Positions 34,196 to 43,146 of a stretch of 64,000 nucleotides of DNA are shown here, one piece after another. The stretch covers positions 12,602 to 76,601 of the forward strand of contig JBFXGJ010000006.1 of NCBI GenBank assembly GCA_050178135.1, read 5' to 3'. Each line of letters starts with the position of its first letter. Position 1 is the stretch's first letter. Source of the DNA: UBA288 sp050178135 (GTDB lineage Archaea; Halobacteriota; Methanomicrobia; Methanomicrobiales; Methanospirillaceae). Position numbers and translations under genes: made by a program. The notes under the pieces were generated by a model that was not told where the DNA came from, made no database searches, and saw only the letters and a program-made list of their open reading frames with translations.

Positions 34196-35099
34196 AACCC
34201 TTTTTCTTTCCAGGGTCGGTCGACCCGAATAACTGGACCGTGTTCAGCTGAACAACCTCGGTTGAACCCCTAACTCGACGAGTGCCCGGAACTTAAAGGA
34301 CACCTGTTTCATGGTTATCCATATCGATTGATATTCCCGGGTTCTTCACTATCGTCACACATTGTCGATGAGGGCGCCTCGCCCCGGATGCGCTGCACGA
34401 GGGGTGGTTTCTTGGATTTCTGGCTCTCGGTAACCTGACTTGTCGAAAAGTGACTCAAACCGGCACAGTCGGGAATGCAGGTTGCGCTGCGATCCGATCA
34501 TCGCCATCGATTCCTCCTTTGTATTGCCGGCTTTCTGTCCTGTTCAAAGGTCCGACACTCGACCAGGGGGGAGACGAACCCTCTCTCCGTTCGTCTCTCA
34601 TCGTCAAGCCCTTCCCCACTGCAGGTTCGGCAATCATACGAAGTGACATTCCGGGTATGGGGTAGACATCGAACCGGACGCCACCAGTTTCAGGGTCAGG
34701 AACGGCTTAAACGGTCGCTGCGTGCGTGATTGTGAAGTGTTCACCAGCTCCCACCAGGAATCGGATCATACGAGGTGGCGGGGTGAAGGGAGTGAGCGAC
34801 CGTTGACCCGCCGGCGGAGGTGCTTCGGGCCCCGGAGTTGAAGTATTTCGGCGTATCTCGATTCAGCCTGGAGCCCGCCATACGGGTGTCGCCGGTGAGT
34901 CTCTATTGAGATAGATAGGATGTCCCACCCGGTCATGCGCACTCCTTGTCAATGGGCGACCAGGCATTCCCAGTAGGTCGAGCGCCCAACCTGTCGTTAC
35001 GTCACCGTTTCAACGGCATCTATATACCGCGCCGTCCAATACCTGAATGACCGCGCAGTAAGGATATCGAATACACTTTCATTCGCCGGATAGATACGC
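34196..35099. other. 900-bp region without a recognisable gene
   Basis: Starts with the T-run after L10e. Between 34215 and 34265 several short palindromes cluster: GGTCGACC, GTTCAGCTGAAC (34242-34253) and CAACC/GGTTG around TC. Frames beyond that are short and not protein-like on either strand. TATATA at 35021-35026 is a likely promoter for the following DHH gene. RNase P, SRP and tRNA motifs were looked for by eye and not found, but an unrecognised RNA is possible. Confidence 0.4.
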
Positions 35100-36944
35100 A
35101 TGTCCAACGTCATTGTATACCGTCTCAGTCCCGCTTGCGACATCTCTGATGTCGAGGTTGGGACCATCTACATCGGACGGGTCCAGGGTTTCGCCGCCTT
35201 CGGCACCTTTGTCCAGCTCACCGACCGCCTGAAGGGCCTCGTCCACAAATCGAACGTCCGGACTGACCATGAAGAACGGGACGAGATCCTGGTCAGGGTC
35301 AAGCAGATCCGTCCAAACGGGAATATCGACCTCGAGGAGGTGATTCTCCCATCCTACGAGGTCCAGGACGTGATAAGAAAGATCACAACGACTCGTCTGG
35401 CCGAACTTGTCAACCGGATCGGCAGGACCGTGACGGTTATGGCCGAAGTCGCCCAGATCAAGCAGACGAGTGGCCCGACCATCTTCACCCTGGTTGACGA
35501 GAGCGGTACCGAGAACGGCGCTGCCTTCGTCGAGGCGGGTGTCCGGGCATATCCCGAGGCCAATCTGGGCGACATTGTCCAGGTCTACGGCCAGGTGATG
35601 CAGCGCAACTCCCAGGTCCAGATCGAGATCGCGTCATTGATGGTGCTCTCTGGCGATGAAGCCGATGAGGTCCGCCGCTGTATCGAGGAGGCCCTCGACC
35701 GCCGAGCGGAGCCCCCCGAGGTCCCGCTGCTCGTTGAATCCGAGGTGATGACCCTGCTGCGCCCGCAGCTACGCGAGGTGGCCAAGCAGATCCGCAGGGC
35801 GGTCTTCGTCTCCCAGCCGATCGTGCTCCGCCACCATGCGGATGCTGATGGGATCTGTTCGGCCGTCGCGATCGAGCAGGCCGTCGTCTCCCTGATCCGC
35901 GAGTCAGGTGGTGACTTCGATGCCGACTACTTCCTCTTCAAGCGCGCCCCCTCGAAGGCACCCTTCTACGAAGTCGAGGACATCACCCGCGACCTCGACT
36001 TCGCTACGAAGGACCTGGTCCGCTACGGGCAGAAGATGCCCCTGATCCTGCTGACCGATAATGGATCGACCGAAGAGGACGAGCCAGCCCTCAAGCAGGC
36101 GCAGGTCTTCGGCCTTACCGTCCTGGTCGTCGACCATCACCACCCCGACGCAGTGATCGACCAGTACCTCGCCGGGCATGTCAACCCATACCACGTCGGT
36201 GGGGACTTTGGTATCACCGCAGGGATGCTCGGAACCGAGCTAGCCCGGATGATCAATCCCGCCGTCGATGAGATGGTTCGCCACCTGCCGGCCGTTGCAG
36301 CGGTCGGAGACCGATCGGAGGCCCCCGAGCGCCAGCGGTACCTGGACCTGGTTGCCGACCGGTACACCGAGGAAGAGTGCAAGGAGATGGCACTCGCCCT
36401 CGACTACGAGCAGTTCTGGCTCAGGTTCAACGACGGGCGCGAGATCGTCAAGGAGATCCTCGACCTCGGACCCGACCACGACCGCCACGTGAAGTTCGTC
36501 AACCTCCTGGTCGAGGGTGCGAACGCAATGATCGCCGACCAGATGGACGCGACAATGCCGCATGTGCGCGAGAGGGGGCTCGAGAACGGAGCACACCTCT
36601 TCCTGCTCGACGTCGAGATCCATGCCCACAAATTCACATTCCCGCCGCCGGGCAAGACCTCTGGTGAGGTTCACGACCGACTCTGCAAACTTCACCCCGG
36701 TGAACCCGTGGTGACGATAGGGTTCGGACCGGACTTCGCCGTGCTCCGGTCACGCGGTGTACTGATGAACATCCCGCGCATGGTCCGTGAGCTCAGAACC
36801 GAGATCACGGGAGGTGGCATCAGCGGCGGGGGTCACCTTGTAGTTGGGTCGATCAAGTTCGTCGAGGGCATGCGCAACGAGGTTCTCGAGGGTCTCATCG
36901 CCAAGATCGCGAGTGCCGAGGTTTCGGCCCCCTCCCTGCATTGA
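35100..36944 (+). CDS. DHH-superfamily phosphoesterase with S1 and OB-fold domains (archaeal RecJ-like)
   Basis: A 614-residue nucleic-acid enzyme. Residues 15-85 are an S1 domain (GTIYIGRVQGFAAFGTFVQL), residues about 115-185 an OB fold (VTVMAEVAQIKQTSGPTIF), and the rest a DHH/RecJ-type domain with LRHHADADGICSAVAIEQ, LTDNGSTEED and VVDHHHPDA, ending in the DHHA1 motif ISGGGHLVVGSIKF. Related archaeal proteins act as single-strand exonucleases or nanoRNases. The DnaJ-type zinc finger found at the N-terminus of many archaeal relatives is absent. The start ATG is clear. It stands alone. Confidence 0.88.
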   Translation: MSNVIVYRLSPACDISDVEVGTIYIGRVQGFAAFGTFVQLTDRLKGLVHKSNVRTDHEERDEILVRVKQIRPNGNIDLEEVILPSYEVQDVIRKITTTRLAELVNRIGRTVTVMAEVAQIKQTSGPTIFTLVDESGTENGAAFVEAGVRAYPEANLGDIVQVYGQVMQRNSQVQIEIASLMVLSGDEADEVRRCIEEALDRRAEPPEVPLLVESEVMTLLRPQLREVAKQIRRAVFVSQPIVLRHHADADGICSAVAIEQAVVSLIRESGGDFDADYFLFKRAPSKAPFYEVEDITRDLDFATKDLVRYGQKMPLILLTDNGSTEEDEPALKQAQVFGLTVLVVDHHHPDAVIDQYLAGHVNPYHVGGDFGITAGMLGTELARMINPAVDEMVRHLPAVAAVGDRSEAPERQRYLDLVADRYTEEECKEMALALDYEQFWLRFNDGREIVKEILDLGPDHDRHVKFVNLLVEGANAMIADQMDATMPHVRERGLENGAHLFLLDVEIHAHKFTFPPPGKTSGEVHDRLCKLHPGEPVVTIGFGPDFAVLRSRGVLMNIPRMVRELRTEITGGGISGGGHLVVGSIKFVEGMRNEVLEGLIAKIASAEVSAPSLH

Positions 36945-37049
36945 ACCTGCAAACTATACTTTTTTGATAATCATCTGCAATTGCTGTCCTCGTCCGCACT
37001 GGCTCATAAAAGGACATCAGGCAGAGTACTTAGAAAAATGAGGTAGAGT

Positions 37050-38372
37050 TTAGAGTTCGTCCTCGCGTGTCCGCCGAACGGCGACGACACCGAGAGCGAC
37101 CAGTGCGATCCCGGCGATCGCGGCGAGAGCCATCATCCAGGCGCTGCCAAATATCGAACCAGGAGTCCCGATCGCCGCAGTCGTGTTGTTGATCACCGGC
37201 GATGAGGTCACCCTGCCGCCAAAGGCCCCATCAACGGTCGGTGTCTCGTCGACCGGCCAGTCGGCGCTCTCCTCGTCCAGCTCATCGTCGGTCCAGTTCG
37301 GGGCCCCACCGAGAGGGGAGGGGAGAGTCCGGTCGACCGAGGGCGTCTCCGCGGGTGTCTCCTCCTGGGTCGGCGTCTGGACCACACCTGTCTGGTAGGC
37401 GATCTGTCCAGGTGTCGTCGGGATTGGCGTCCAGGTCAACTCTGGAGTTGCAGTGGGTGTCGGAGTCACGGTAGTGACGGTGGTGGATGGGACTGTCGTA
37501 CTCTCGACGGTCACCTGTGTCCTGGTCGGGAGGGTGGTGAAGACCCGTAAAGGCAGGGTTGTCAGAACAGTTGTCACGACCGTTGTGGGCATCGGCGATG
37601 GTATCGTCGTGGGTACGGATGTCGTAATAGTCGTTGGTATGGGCGTCGGAGGAGTGGCGCCGGGGGTGAGCTGGGGCCAGGCGGGAACTCCACCTGAGGC
37701 GATAGTGCTCTGCTGCACAGGCTGGACAACGATCGGAGCCTGGTAGGTGGTTGGCAACACCGGGGGTGGCGAGACCACCGAGGGTGGGATTGTTGGTATC
37801 GGGGTGAACGTCCCGGGGGTCACGATGATCACCGTGGGCTGGCCCGCCGGAGGATTGTAGGTGCTCGCCACCGTCGTCGAAATCGTTGTCGGCTTCGCCA
37901 CCGTATCGCCTGTGATAGAGTACATCCCCTTGCCGGTGACGAACTTCACCGTATTTCCGTCCATGTCGTTGAGGTGGACGATCCGGACGAGTATCGGGGT
38001 GTCACCCGGACCGATCACCTTGAACTTCAGGACAGCGAGAGGATACGAGCCCCGGGGATAACCATTGGTGAAATCCCCTAGCATCATGTTCAGCTCGTGC
38101 GAGGAGAGGAGGCCGGCGACGGTGCTCCGGCCCACCTTGAAGTTGCACCCCTCGTATTTGAGCATCTCTGGGTTCCAGTCGAAATAGATCGAGATGTCCT
38201 TGGCAAGGGGGTTGAGGTTGTTGTCGAACATCACCTTGACCTCGACCGACTGGCCCGTCTTCCAGTTCGCCTCCGAAGGCGAGACCGAGATCTTTGCCAT
38301 ACCTCCGGCAGCAGTGATCGAGACCATGCAGCAGAGCAGAAGGAGAATGAATGGTAGACAGCGACTCTTCAT
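37050..38372 (-). CDS. Secreted, membrane-anchored cohesin-like protein with Thr/Pro-rich stalk
   Basis: About 440 residues. A signal peptide (LPFILLLLCCMVSITAAGG) is followed by a cohesin/dockerin-type adhesion domain (about 25-165: ISVSPSEANWKTGQSVEVKV, then FDWNPEMLKYEG). Next comes a long stalk of Thr, Pro, Val and Ser (about 170-350), an acidic segment, and a C-terminal membrane helix (about 408-430) with a basic RRTRED stop. NWT and NNT sites could carry N-glycans. The ATG at 38372, seven bases after AGGAG, replaces the longer open frame. TATAAA at 38423-38430 is a likely promoter. Role: cell-surface adhesion or protein display, inferred. Confidence 0.8.
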   Translation of the reverse strand: MKSRCLPFILLLLCCMVSITAAGGMAKISVSPSEANWKTGQSVEVKVMFDNNLNPLAKDISIYFDWNPEMLKYEGCNFKVGRSTVAGLLSSHELNMMLGDFTNGYPRGSYPLAVLKFKVIGPGDTPILVRIVHLNDMDGNTVKFVTGKGMYSITGDTVAKPTTISTTVASTYNPPAGQPTVIIVTPGTFTPIPTIPPSVVSPPPVLPTTYQAPIVVQPVQQSTIASGGVPAWPQLTPGATPPTPIPTTITTSVPTTIPSPMPTTVVTTVLTTLPLRVFTTLPTRTQVTVESTTVPSTTVTTVTPTPTATPELTWTPIPTTPGQIAYQTGVVQTPTQEETPAETPSVDRTLPSPLGGAPNWTDDELDEESADWPVDETPTVDGAFGGRVTSSPVINNTTAAIGTPGSIFGSAWMMALAAIAGIALVALGVVAVRRTREDEL

Positions 38373-38532
38373 GATCGGCTCCTGACCGGTGCCTTCAGGG
38401 GCACCGATCGAGTCCTCGCAGATTATAAAAGGGTTTTCTTGTAGGCTGAAGAAGGTTCCGCTCAAGGAACTCTGGATATCCTCTCCTTTCTCCTCAAAAC
38501 CGTGAAGTAGCTGCAGCACGAGTATAAGGAGC

Positions 38533-40140
38533 ATGACAGATACGGCGCCCGGACGGCGCGAAGATGAGACCGCTCCGGTCTCGGGCATGACCGAGCGCTT
38601 TGCGGCGCTCGGTATATCCGAGGCGATAGTCAAGGCGGTTGCAGCCCTCGGGTTCGAGGAGCCGACCCCTATCCAGCAGCAGGCGGTCCCGGCGGCTCTC
38701 GCTGGCCGCGATGTGGTTGGCCAGGCACAGACCGGCACAGGGAAGACAGCCGCCTTCGGTATGCCGCTCGTCGAGAAGGTGAACCCTTCCGACCGAAGTG
38801 TGCAGGCGATCATCCTCTGTCCAACTCGAGAACTCGCCGTGCAGGTGGCAGAAGAACTCTTTAAGCTCGCGCGCTATCGGCGAGGGATCACTGTCGTCCC
38901 CATTTATGGCGGACAGCCGATTGAACGACAGATGACGGTACTTCGCAAGGGGGCGCAGCTGGTGATCGGAACCCCGGGCCGTGTACTGGACCATATTCAC
39001 CGGGGGACCCTCTCGCTCGGATCGGTCAAGTTTGCCGTCCTGGACGAGGCCGATGAGATGCTCGACATGGGCTTCCGCGACGACATCACCGAGATTCTTG
39101 ACACAACTCCCGCAGAACGACAGACTCTTCTCTTCTCTGCGACGATCTCACCCGAGATCCGCGATCTCGCGCGGCGGTATCTGCATGACCCGGTTGAGGT
39201 CCGAACGGTCCACCGCGAACTGACCGTGCCCCTGATAGAGCAGGTCTACTTCGAGGTTCGTGAGAACGAGAAACTGGAGGCCCTCTCCCGTCTTCTTGAC
39301 CTGAGCGAGGGCGGACGAGCGCTCGTCTTCTGTAACACCAAGCGAAATGTCGATGAGGTCGTCTCGCAGCTTCGCGCCCGGGGATACTCGGCGGAGGGGC
39401 TCCACGGCGATATGAAACAGAATCAGCGTGACCGTGTGATGGCCAGGTTCCGCCAGGGCGCCATCGATCTTCTTGTTGCGACTGATGTCGCTGCCCGAGG
39501 AATCGACGTCGAGGAGATCACAACGGTCTTCAACTACGATCTCCCTCAGGACGAGGAGTACTACGTGCATCGGATCGGCCGTACGGGCCGGGCAGGACGG
39601 ACAGGTCAGGCGTTTACCTTTGTGACCGGCCGCGAGCACTGGAAGCTCCGGGACATCATGAAATACACGAAGACCAAGATCATCCAGCGACAGGTGCCGA
39701 GCCTCGCGGATGTCGAGGAGGTTCGCACGCACATGTTCGAAGACCGGCTGCGTCGCACGATCACCTCTGGTGGACTTGAGCGACATATCACCAGGATCGA
39801 ACGGCTCATGCTCGAGGGGTTCTCCTCCCTTGATATCGCGGCCGCTCTTCTTCGGCTCCAGAGCGACGAGGAGACCGGGTCGACGGAGCTCGGGGGTCGG
39901 CCCCGCACCCCGGGAACCGTCCGGGTGTTCATCAGCGCCGGTAGAAACCAGGGCGTACGTCCGCGCGACATCCTCGGGGCCTTCGCCGGAGAGACAGGGA
40001 TCCCCGGAGAGCTGTTCGGCCTGATCGAGGTCGACGCGGACCGGTCTTCAATCGAGGTGCCGGAAGAGGAGGCGGACCGGGTCGTCAAGCTAATGTCCCG
40101 CCGGCGAATCAAGGGCAGGGGAATCGAGGTTACGCGTTGA
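38533..40140 (+). CDS. DEAD-box RNA helicase with DbpA-type RNA-binding domain
   Basis: An ATP-dependent RNA helicase of 535 residues. Q motif PTPIQQQAVPAAL, Walker A AQTGTGKTAAFG, PTRELAVQV, GTPGRVLDH, VLDEADEMLDMGF, SATIS, then domain 2 with VFCNTKRNVDEV, ATDVAARGIDV and HRIGRTGRAGR. Residues about 460-530 form a DbpA-like RNA-recognition fold (VRVFISAGRNQGVRPRDILG). This layout is that of bacterial CsdA/DeaD, which unwind structured RNA in the cold. AAGGAG lies only one base before the ATG, so the real start could be the Met at codon 19. A T-run ends the gene near 40150. Confidence 0.94.
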   Translation: MTDTAPGRREDETAPVSGMTERFAALGISEAIVKAVAALGFEEPTPIQQQAVPAALAGRDVVGQAQTGTGKTAAFGMPLVEKVNPSDRSVQAIILCPTRELAVQVAEELFKLARYRRGITVVPIYGGQPIERQMTVLRKGAQLVIGTPGRVLDHIHRGTLSLGSVKFAVLDEADEMLDMGFRDDITEILDTTPAERQTLLFSATISPEIRDLARRYLHDPVEVRTVHRELTVPLIEQVYFEVRENEKLEALSRLLDLSEGGRALVFCNTKRNVDEVVSQLRARGYSAEGLHGDMKQNQRDRVMARFRQGAIDLLVATDVAARGIDVEEITTVFNYDLPQDEEYYVHRIGRTGRAGRTGQAFTFVTGREHWKLRDIMKYTKTKIIQRQVPSLADVEEVRTHMFEDRLRRTITSGGLERHITRIERLMLEGFSSLDIAAALLRLQSDEETGSTELGGRPRTPGTVRVFISAGRNQGVRPRDILGAFAGETGIPGELFGLIEVDADRSSIEVPEEEADRVVKLMSRRRIKGRGIEVTR

Positions 40141-40149
40141 TCCGAGCTC

Positions 40150-40160
40150 AACCTTTTTTT
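40150..40160 (+). terminator. T-run after the DEAD-box helicase gene
   Basis: A run of seven T directly after the stop codon, in a GC-rich setting, as expected for archaeal termination. Confidence 0.45.
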
Positions 40161-40202
40161 CTCTCCGTGATCATTGCGATGCAATAGACCCGGACGACCC
40201 CC

Positions 40203-40870
40203 CTCAAGGAACAACAGAAGTTGCTCGAGGAGTTCGAGAGATGAACCGAATGGTCCATGGCCCTCCTCGCTATTGCCTCGATCGTGCTGCCAGTCTTCGA
40301 ATCTACTGTACATACATCACCCTCGGTTGAGGTTGCGACGAATGTCATCTGGATCATCCTCCTTCTCGTGTTTGCCTTTTGGCTTGCATTGACCTCGAAC
40401 CGGCGCAGAGTTTTCGTCGCGACCTGGCTCACGATTGTGTCGCCCATCGTGCCTGCCCTTAGTCTCCTCCGCGTCGCCACGATCCTTCGAGCTTGGTTCG
40501 GAGCCTTCGGCTGGCCCGGATCATCACCGGGCTGAACCGGGGCATGCAGTTCTGACGGGGAGCCCTCGATAATCGGTTCCTTCCATACTTTGTCATCGTC
40601 TCGGGCATGGTGGGGGCGGCCAGCACAACCGGGATCTTCGCCTTCGAGCACGAGACGAATCCGGTTTTGCTCCCTCGGTGACGCCCTCAGGTGGAGCGGA
40701 GTGACTATGATCGCGCTCGGGTCGCCTCCCATCTCCTCGCGTTTCTCCTCGGGATCTACCCGTTCTCGGTCTTCGGGTGAATGACCGAAGCCCTCCCTCC
40801 GTTCTTTATCGAGCACGATACGAGGGAGGACCGGATGTCACACACCGTTATTGAGGAGGAACGCCAATAA
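40203..40870 (+). pseudogene. Decayed voltage-gated-type ion channel gene
   Basis: Pieces of one potassium-channel-like protein appear in order but in different frames. LKEQQKLLEEFER is followed by TGA at 40242-40244 and TEWSMALLAIASIVLPVFE in the same frame, then helices to 40535. After a gap comes FVIVSGMVGAASTTGIFAFE, then in another frame SLGDALRWSGVTMIALGS, and finally FFIEHDTREDRMSHTVIEEE, ending at TAA 40868-40870. The pore segment has lost the expected TVGYGD filter. Several stops and frame changes make a sequencing error unlikely as the only cause. It lies between the RNA helicase and the flavoprotein gene. Confidence 0.8.
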
Positions 40871-40879
40871 ACAGAGCAG

Positions 40880-42040
40880 ATGGAGCGCTATGACTGCGTC
40901 GTTGTCGGTGCCGGCCCAGTCGGAGCGGCGGCGGCGGAGCGGGCAGCATCACTCGGACTCTCGACTCTGGTCCTGGAAGAACACGGAACCATCGGTCATC
41001 CGGTGCAGTGCGCAGGCCTCCTTTCCGCGGCAGCTCTCGCAGAATGCCTCGTCTCGGATCGGCCCGTCAGGAACCGGGTCCAGGGAGCCCGGGTCGTCTC
41101 CGACCTTGGCGGTGAGCTGGTCTTCGATGCAGGATGCACCAAGGCACTCGTCGTGGACCGGGGGGAGCTCGACCGGGAGATGGCCCAGGCTGCCGCCTAT
41201 GCCGGGGCCGAGTTCCGACTCAAGAGCCCGGTCCGGCGCGTCGAGGGCAATCGTGTCGTCACGGGCGGACCCAGGGCCTCTGAGATCGGGTTCGAGGTAC
41301 TGATCGCCGCCGACGGACCGAGAGGTACCATCGCCCGATCGCTCGGTATGGAACGGGCTCCCACCCACCTGGGCGGCGTCCAGGCGGACATCCTTCTCCC
41401 GGAGGCGATCGAAACCCATCTGGTTGAGATCTACCCGAACGCCGCTCCCGAGTTCTTCGCCTGGTGCATCCCTGTCTCCGACCGCATCGTCAGGGTCGGG
41501 CTCTGCGGCGAGACGGGGGTCCATGACCTGTTTCAGGCGTTCCGAGCCCGGTGGCAGGGATCTGTTATCCATTTGGTCTCCGGCACAATCCCCCTGGGCA
41601 CCATGCCGAAAAGTTACGGCAAGCGAACGCTTTTCGCCGGAGACGCGGCAGGACTAGCAAAGCCCACCTCTGGCGGGGGAATCTATACTGGTGTTCGTTC
41701 CGGTCGATACGCGGCAGATACGGCCGCCACCTGCCTGGAAGCGGGACATGTCTCCGACGAGGCGCTATCCGCCTACGAGGAACGCTGGAAGGCAGACTTC
41801 GGACGAGAGCTCGCTCTTGGGTACCGTCTCCAGATGGTCCGTCGACGTGTCACCCCCGAAGAGATCGATCGGCTCCTGAACGCCTTCGGCAACCCCAGGG
41901 TGATCCAGGCGATAATCGCGCACGGGGACATGGACCGTCCGAGCGCCCTCCTCGCTCGCCTCTGCCGGATGCCGGCCCTGTGGCCCGTCCTGCCCATCCT
42001 GATGCGCCTCGGGATCGCAGAGATCGTTGGCCGTGACTGA
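40880..42040 (+). CDS. Geranylgeranyl-reductase-family FAD-dependent oxidoreductase
   Basis: A 386-residue flavoprotein. YDCVVVGAGPVGAAAAERAA binds the ADP part of FAD, VQCAGLLSAAAL is the conserved CxGl segment of geranylgeranyl reductases, IAADGPRGTIARSLG and LFAGDAAGLAKPTSGGGIY are the second and third FAD motifs. Relatives saturate the isoprenoid chains of archaeal lipids or of quinones; the family also has members of unknown substrate. Only one member is in the window, so the exact role is open. The ATG at 40880 begins the Rossmann strand. Confidence 0.88.
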   Translation: MERYDCVVVGAGPVGAAAAERAASLGLSTLVLEEHGTIGHPVQCAGLLSAAALAECLVSDRPVRNRVQGARVVSDLGGELVFDAGCTKALVVDRGELDREMAQAAAYAGAEFRLKSPVRRVEGNRVVTGGPRASEIGFEVLIAADGPRGTIARSLGMERAPTHLGGVQADILLPEAIETHLVEIYPNAAPEFFAWCIPVSDRIVRVGLCGETGVHDLFQAFRARWQGSVIHLVSGTIPLGTMPKSYGKRTLFAGDAAGLAKPTSGGGIYTGVRSGRYAADTAATCLEAGHVSDEALSAYEERWKADFGRELALGYRLQMVRRRVTPEEIDRLLNAFGNPRVIQAIIAHGDMDRPSALLARLCRMPALWPVLPILMRLGIAEIVGRD

Positions 42041-42055
42041 ACCGGGTTTGATATT

Positions 42056-42071
42056 AAAAAGGAACCTTTTT
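42056..42071. terminator. Inverted repeat with T-run after the flavoprotein gene
   Basis: AAAAAGG and CCTTTTT flank AA, an exact inverted repeat ending in T. It is 15 bases after the stop codon and may end the transcript; it could equally be part of the cbiM promoter region. Confidence 0.45.
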
Positions 42072-42123
42072 CTCTAATCGGATAATACAATCATTCGGAT
42101 ACGTAACACAAAGTGGTGATATT

Positions 42124-42762
42124 GTGCACATTCCCGATTCTTTCATACCCATCACTCAGGGTGCGGTCTACTGGATCATCGCCCTGATCTTCATCGCCCT
42201 GGCCCTTCGTTGGGTCAAGAACGAGATGAGCGAGGAAAAAGTCCCGCTCGTCGCAGTACTGGCTGCCGGCGTATTCGCGCTCCAGGCGTTCAACCTCCCG
42301 GTGACAATGGGGACGAGCGGGCACCTGGTTGGTGGGGCGCTCGTCGCGATCGTGCTCGGGTCGCCGTTCGCTGCGATCTTCGTCCTCTCTCTCGTCCTTA
42401 TCATCCAGGGGGTCCTTTTCGGTGACGGCGGCATCACCGTCATGGGTGCGAACATCGTTAACATGGGCGTTATCGGCGGATTCGTCGGGTACTATGGGTA
42501 CCATGGGCTCCTTTCAGTCACCCGGAACATCTACACCTCCGCCGCGGGCGCTGCCTGGCTCGCCTGCTTTATCCCTGCCCTCTGCGCCTCTGTCGAGCTG
42601 GCGATCGCCGGAACCTTCCCGCTTGTCCCCGGAATGATCAGCATGGGGATCTACCACGCCATCATCGGCGTGATAGAGGCAGGCATCACGGCAGTGGTCC
42701 TCGGACTCATTGTCAACTCGCGCCCGGACATTCTCGAACAATCGAAGGGAGCTCCGGCATGA
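42124..42762 (+). CDS. cbiM: Cobalt ECF transporter S component CbiM
   Basis: Metal-binding membrane subunit of the cobalt (or nickel) uptake system. 212 residues, seven hydrophobic helices. It begins MHIPDSFIP: the free N-terminus and His2 form the metal site in this family, which fixes the GTG at 42124 as the start. GTSGHLVGGALVAI and QGVLFGDGGITVMGANIVNMG are the other signatures. It overlaps the next gene by four bases. Cobalt is needed for corrinoid methyltransferases and nickel for cofactor F430, so either metal makes sense here. Confidence 0.96.
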   Translation: MHIPDSFIPITQGAVYWIIALIFIALALRWVKNEMSEEKVPLVAVLAAGVFALQAFNLPVTMGTSGHLVGGALVAIVLGSPFAAIFVLSLVLIIQGVLFGDGGITVMGANIVNMGVIGGFVGYYGYHGLLSVTRNIYTSAAGAAWLACFIPALCASVELAIAGTFPLVPGMISMGIYHAIIGVIEAGITAVVLGLIVNSRPDILEQSKGAPA

Positions 42763-43106
42763 TCTCGAACCGTTCCTTCCTCGCCCTCGGTCTCGTCCTT
42801 GCGCTGATTGTCGGGGTTGCCGCCGTCTTCCTGGCATCGGGCGATCCCGACGGGCTCGACAGTACCGCCCTGGTCGTGCAGGGCCAGAAGGAGCTTACGC
42901 AGCCGGCGAACCCGGATGCCGAGGTGGATGAGTCCGCTCTTCCCGGAGAGTTCGAGTACTCGGCCCCCTTCCCCGACTACACCATTGAAGGAGCGACGAA
43001 GATGACCGACACCGTGCTGGTCGTGGTTGGCACCCTGATCGCCGTCCTCCTCGTCTTTGCGCTTGGCAAGAGCCTGAAGGTGTTCAGCCGGACCCGATCA
43101 TCATAA
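42759..43106 (+). CDS. cbiN: CbiN-like PDGLE-domain subunit
   Basis: A 115-residue auxiliary subunit with one helix at each end (about 7-25 and 85-103). After the first helix comes ASGDPDGLDST, the PDGLE-type motif of CbiN/CbiL-like proteins that help CbiM load metal. The loop between helices is acidic. It overlaps cbiM by four bases and precedes cbiO by 40. Confidence 0.85.
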   Translation: MISNRSFLALGLVLALIVGVAAVFLASGDPDGLDSTALVVQGQKELTQPANPDAEVDESALPGEFEYSAPFPDYTIEGATKMTDTVLVVVGTLIAVLLVFALGKSLKVFSRTRSS

Positions 43107-43146
43107 TATTTCCCTTTTTCATACCGATCCAGTATAGGGCCGGATC

